The position numbers and the translations under genes were made by a program. The notes under the pieces are model-generated. The model saw only the letters and a program-made list of their open reading frames with translations. It was not told the DNA's origin and ran no database searches. From NCBI RefSeq assembly GCF_004682015.1, contig NZ_SMLM01000004.1:310001-374000 (forward strand): a stretch of DNA of 64,000 nucleotides, given 5' to 3'. Below are positions 61,207 to 64,000 of the stretch, in pieces; the first letter of the stretch is position 1, and each line of letters opens with the position of its first letter. This DNA is from Ramlibacter henchirensis (GTDB lineage Bacteria > Pseudomonadota > Gammaproteobacteria > Burkholderiales > Burkholderiaceae_C).

Positions 61207-61671
61207 ATGGTGGACGTCCTGGCCATCTGCGCCTTCCATGCGGCGTACGCGCACGCCATCGACAGCGACGAGCTGGAACGCTGGCCGTCGTTCTTCACCG
61301 AGCGCTGCCACTACCGCATCACCCACGTGGAGAACGAGCGCGAGAAGCTGCCCGCCGGCATCGTCTACGCCGACTCGCGCGCCATGCTGGAGGACCGCAT
61401 CGCCGCGCTGCGCGAGGCCAACATCTACGAGCGGCACCGCTACCGGCACCTTCTCGGCATGCCGCTGGTGGAGTCGGCCGACGGCGGCGGCGCGGTGGCG
61501 CGCACGCCGTTCATGGTGTCGCGCATCATGCACAGCGGCGAGACCGGGCTGTTCGCCACCGGCGAATACCGCGACCGCTTCGTCTTGCAGGGCAATCGCC
61601 TGCTGCTGGCCGAACGGGTCGTGGTGTGCGACAGCACGGTGACCGACACCTTGCTGGCGCTGCCGCTGTGA
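61207..61671 (+). CDS. Rieske dioxygenase, beta (small) subunit
   Basis: A 154-residue subunit of the SnoaL-like/NTF2 fold. Features are HAAYAHAIDSDELERWPSFFTERCHYRI and the later IYERHRYRHLLG and LLLAERVVVCDS, as in BenB/AndAd-type beta subunits. It supports the alpha3beta3 assembly and is not catalytic. The ATG at 61207 is used; it begins 2 bases after the alpha stop, and a GTG at 61201 would give two more residues. Strong operon context makes the assignment safe. Confidence 0.9.
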   Translation: MVDVLAICAFHAAYAHAIDSDELERWPSFFTERCHYRITHVENEREKLPAGIVYADSRAMLEDRIAALREANIYERHRYRHLLGMPLVESADGGGAVARTPFMVSRIMHSGETGLFATGEYRDRFVLQGNRLLLAERVVVCDSTVTDTLLALPL

Positions 61672-61703
61672 CACGGCGCTTCGCGCCCAACAGCTGAAAC
61701 CGA

Positions 61704-62702
61704 ATGCCCTACGACATCCGCATCGCCGGCACCGACGTGCAGTTCCCCTGCGAGCCCGGACAGAACGTCCTGGACGCCGCGCTCAAGTCCGGCATCGAGA
61801 TGCCCTACTCCTGCCGCAAGGGCATCTGCGGCAACTGCGCCGGCCGCGTGACGGCGGGCAGCGTGGAATGCCCGCCACCGGGCGCCGCGATCGAGGCCGG
61901 CCAGCACCTGTTCTGCCAATGCCTGCCGCTGGAGAACCTGGAGATCGCGCCGGAGACCTGGCACCGGGTCGACCCTTCCGCGCGCAAGACCTACACGGTC
62001 AAGGTGTTCCGCAACACGCTGGCCGCGCCCGACGTCAACGTGCTGCAGCTTCGCCTGCCCGCGGGCCAGCGCGCGAAGTTCCGTGCCGGGCAGTACCTGC
62101 AGGTCACGCTGCCGGACGGCAGCCGGCGCTCCTACTCCATGGCCAACCCGCCGCACGAGAGCGACATGCTGCAGCTGCACATCCGGCACGTCGCGGGCGG
62201 CCAGTTCACGCAGCTCGTGCCGAATCTCAAGTCCGGCGACCTGCTGGAGGTGCAGCTGCCGTTCGGCGACGTGGAGATCCACGAGGAGGCCACCGGGCCG
62301 CTGCTGTGCGTGGCCGGGGGCACCGGCTTCGCCCCGGTGAAGTCGCTGATCGACGACCTCATGAAGAAGGGCGCGCGCCGCGAAGTCACGCTGGTGTGGG
62401 GCGCGCGCACGACCGACGGGCTCTACCTGATGCCGGCGGTGGAGCGCTGGAAGAAGTCGCTGCCGGGCTTCCGCTTCGTTCCTGCCGTCGAAGATGCTGC
62501 GGGCGCACAGGCGGTGGGCGGCTTCAACGGCCGCGCGGACGAGGCGGTCCGGTCCCTGTTCACCGCCCTTGCCGACCACGACGCGTACTGCTGCGGCGCG
62601 CCCGCCATGGTGACGGCGGTGCGCAAGGCCTGCGTGGAGGACCGCGGGCTGGATCCGCACCGCTTCCACGCCGACGTGTTCGTGCCCGGCCCGGCGGCCT
62701 GA
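61704..62702 (+). CDS. Ferredoxin-NAD(P) reductase with plant-type 2Fe-2S domain
   Basis: A 332-residue class IB-type electron-transfer component. The N-terminal 2Fe-2S domain has C-x4-C-x2-C (SCRKGICGNC) and a fourth Cys in LFCQCLPL (about 65-73). FAD binding is at RRSYSMANPP and NAD binding at CVAGGTGFAPVKSL; a final CCGAPAMVTAV ends it. This is the BenC/AntC layout, so one reductase feeds the oxygenase with no separate ferredoxin. It is 32 bases after the beta subunit gene. Assignment is secure. Confidence 0.94.
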   Translation: MPYDIRIAGTDVQFPCEPGQNVLDAALKSGIEMPYSCRKGICGNCAGRVTAGSVECPPPGAAIEAGQHLFCQCLPLENLEIAPETWHRVDPSARKTYTVKVFRNTLAAPDVNVLQLRLPAGQRAKFRAGQYLQVTLPDGSRRSYSMANPPHESDMLQLHIRHVAGGQFTQLVPNLKSGDLLEVQLPFGDVEIHEEATGPLLCVAGGTGFAPVKSLIDDLMKKGARREVTLVWGARTTDGLYLMPAVERWKKSLPGFRFVPAVEDAAGAQAVGGFNGRADEAVRSLFTALADHDAYCCGAPAMVTAVRKACVEDRGLDPHRFHADVFVPGPAA

Positions 62703-62711
62703 GGAGACGCG

Positions 62712-63449
62712 ATGATCGAGAAGGAACTGGACATCCCCACCGCCGACGGCGCGATGAACACGTTCATCGTGCATCCCGACGAAGGCGGGCCGCATCCGGT
62801 CGTGCTCTTCTACATGGACGCGCACGGCTGGCGCGAAGAGCTGCGCGACATGGCGCGTCGCCTGGCGAGCGTCGGCTACTACGTGGTGCTGCCCAACCTG
62901 TACTACCGCCGCAGCCGCGACTTCTGGCTCAAGGCGCGCACGCCCGAGGCGATGGCGCCGATGTTCGAGCTGATGCACAGCCTCTCCAACGCGCTCATGG
63001 TGCGCGACACCGAAGCGATGATCCGCTTCGTCGACACGCAGCCGGAGGCGAACGCCGGCCGCATCGGCGCCACCGGCTACTGCATGAGCGGTCCCTTCGT
63101 GTTCGCGGCGGCCGCGGCCTTTCCCGAGCGCATCCAGGCCATCGCGGCGTTCCATCCGGCCCAGATGGTCACGGAAGAGGAGGATTCGCCGCACCGCATG
63201 ACCGACCGCATCCGCTGCGAGACCTACGTCGCCTGCGCCGAGACCGACAAGTGGGCGCCGCCCGACACGATCGCCCGCCTCGAGGAAGCGATGAAGGCCG
63301 GCCACATGCGCTACCGGCTCGAGTGGTACCCGGGCGCCGAGCACGGCTTCGTCTTTCCGCGGCGCGAGGGCATCTACCACCGCCCTTCGGCGGAGCGGCA
63401 CTGGGAACGGCTGTTCGCCCTGTTCGACCGGACCCTGCGGTCGCGTTGA
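62712..63449 (+). CDS. Dienelactone hydrolase-family protein
   Basis: A 245-residue alpha/beta hydrolase. The triad is Cys in GYCMSGPF (about residue 123), Asp in AETDKWAPP (about 176) and His in AEHGFVFPRR (about 208). This matches carboxymethylenebutenolidase-like enzymes, which open dienelactones in the modified ortho-cleavage of (chloro)catechols. GAGGAGACGCG lies before the ATG, 9 bases after the reductase stop, so it belongs to the oxygenase operon. Its presence hints that the ring-cleavage path from the oxygenase product leads to a lactone. No ring-cleaving enzyme is in the window. Confidence 0.88.
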   Translation: MIEKELDIPTADGAMNTFIVHPDEGGPHPVVLFYMDAHGWREELRDMARRLASVGYYVVLPNLYYRRSRDFWLKARTPEAMAPMFELMHSLSNALMVRDTEAMIRFVDTQPEANAGRIGATGYCMSGPFVFAAAAAFPERIQAIAAFHPAQMVTEEEDSPHRMTDRIRCETYVACAETDKWAPPDTIARLEEAMKAGHMRYRLEWYPGAEHGFVFPRREGIYHRPSAERHWERLFALFDRTLRSR

Positions 63450-63566
63450 GGGCGGCCGCTGCCGTCCCGTCGTTGACGGCTTTCGCATAGCGGTTGTCGA
63501 CCAATTCTTACCCGCGGCGCAGCCGCGGCAGCGCAGAGTAGGAGCCTCTCAGCGCGAAGCAGAACC

Positions 63567-64000
63567 GTGACCAATCCGATGCAACTGTGGCGGCTGGCGG
63601 TCCAGTCCGTGAAGAACTGGTCCAACGACTACGCGCCCTCCATGGGCGCGGCGATCTCGTACTACACGGTGTTCTCGCTCGCCCCGCTGCTGGTGATCGT
63701 GATCGCGATCGCGGGCGGCGTGTTCGGCCGCGAGGCCGTGCAGGGCATGATTTCCGACCAGCTCTCCGGCCTGATGGGCGCGGGCGGCGCGGAGATGGTC
63801 GAAGGCCTGATCGCCAGCGCCAGCGACACGGACCGCGGCCTGGTCGCCGGCCTCATCAGCTTCTTCGTGCTGCTGGTGGGCGCCACCACCGTGTTCGCGG
63901 AACTGCAAAGCGCGCTGGACCGCATCTGGAAGGTGCCCGAATCGAAGAAGCCCTCGGGCATCTTCGGCCTGCTGCGCGCGCGGCTGCTGTCCTTCGGGCT
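63567..64000 (+). CDS. YihY/BrkB-family membrane protein (partial, cut by window end)
   Basis: The first 144 residues of an inner-membrane protein. WSNDYAPSMGAAISYYTVFSLAPLLVIVIAIAG is the family's characteristic start, followed by VFGREAVQGMISDQLSGLMG, a second helix LVAGLISFFVLLVGATTVFAELQSALDRIWKVP, and the frame runs on at 64000. The GTG at 63567 is assumed; an ATG four codons later is possible. The family (formerly linked to RNase BN by mistake) has six helices and no established function. Confidence 0.85.
   Translation, partial: MTNPMQLWRLAVQSVKNWSNDYAPSMGAAISYYTVFSLAPLLVIVIAIAGGVFGREAVQGMISDQLSGLMGAGGAEMVEGLIASASDTDRGLVAGLISFFVLLVGATTVFAELQSALDRIWKVPESKKPSGIFGLLRARLLSFG

Noticed and set aside
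1..64000. tRNA, rRNA, CRISPR arrays, insertion sequences or phage modules
   Set aside because: I saw no tRNA-like cloverleaf ends, no long direct repeats with spacers, no transposase or integrase motifs, and no terminal inverted repeats around a gene.

Overview
The window is a 64 kb piece of a high-GC (roughly two-thirds G+C) betaproteobacterial chromosome. The order mfd / ispD-ispF, the ompR-envZ pair, a second short infA and several Bug-type (tripartite tricarboxylate transporter) solute receptors without their permeases all point to Burkholderiales, family Comamonadaceae; a Ramlibacter- or Variovorax-like genus is my best guess, inferred from gene content only. I found no rRNA, tRNA, CRISPR array, insertion sequence, integrase or phage gene. 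Coding density is high, and many neighbours overlap by 1-4 bases (translational coupling) or overlap tail to tail.

Layout. 1-10 kb is housekeeping: ompR-envZ, ispD-ispF (isoprenoids), mfd (transcription-coupled repair), an NfeD-like membrane protease with a slipin, and serB. At 10.0-10.4 kb lies a gene-free, lower-GC stretch that I could not explain. 10.4-20 kb holds a membrane protein, a PhoD phosphatase coupled to a 7TMR-DISM hybrid-sensor kinase, an endonuclease/phosphatase-fold protein, an MFS carrier divergent from an orphan LivK-like receptor across a clear inverted repeat, a CDP-alcohol phosphatidyltransferase, and two tandem DUF5985-like membrane proteins with a small regulator. 20-32 kb holds thpR, a DUF6502-DUF5666-like couple, two PilZ proteins, trxC, a lytic transglycosylase, an Asp-box lipoprotein with a strong terminator, a class A penicillin-binding protein, a phospholipid-methyltransferase-like protein, and a coiled-coil XRE regulator with a DUF2889 protein. 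32-44 kb is mixed: DedA, an extradiol-type dioxygenase, a cardiolipin synthase-like protein, MFS, a secreted histidine phosphatase, MipA/OmpV, small proteins, an RRM protein followed by a second IF-1, hemerythrin, and a FAD oxidoreductase with a Bug receptor.

44-54 kb is a catabolic/transport region on the minus strand: a GlcD-like FAD-linked oxidase, a complete spermidine/putrescine-type ABC importer whose two permeases are fused into one polypeptide, a DapA-family lyase and an IclR regulator. A separate ArsR-like regulator sits just upstream and is divergent from a NIPSNAP-monooxygenase pair. 53-58 kb has another Bug receptor, a TPR-methyltransferase fusion, an aminotransferase and a stress-type protein. 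58-63.4 kb is an aromatic-oxidation operon: a divergent IclR regulator with a striking repeated operator, a Bug receptor, Rieske dioxygenase alpha and beta subunits, a ferredoxin-reductase and a dienelactone hydrolase. The window ends inside a YihY/BrkB-family gene.

The best candidates for undescribed biology are the self-contained aromatic oxygenase operon and its operator array (58.9 kb), the oxidase-importer-lyase operon (44.5-51.7 kb), the PhoD/DISM-kinase couple, the TPR-methyltransferase, and the unexplained 10.1-10.4 kb segment.
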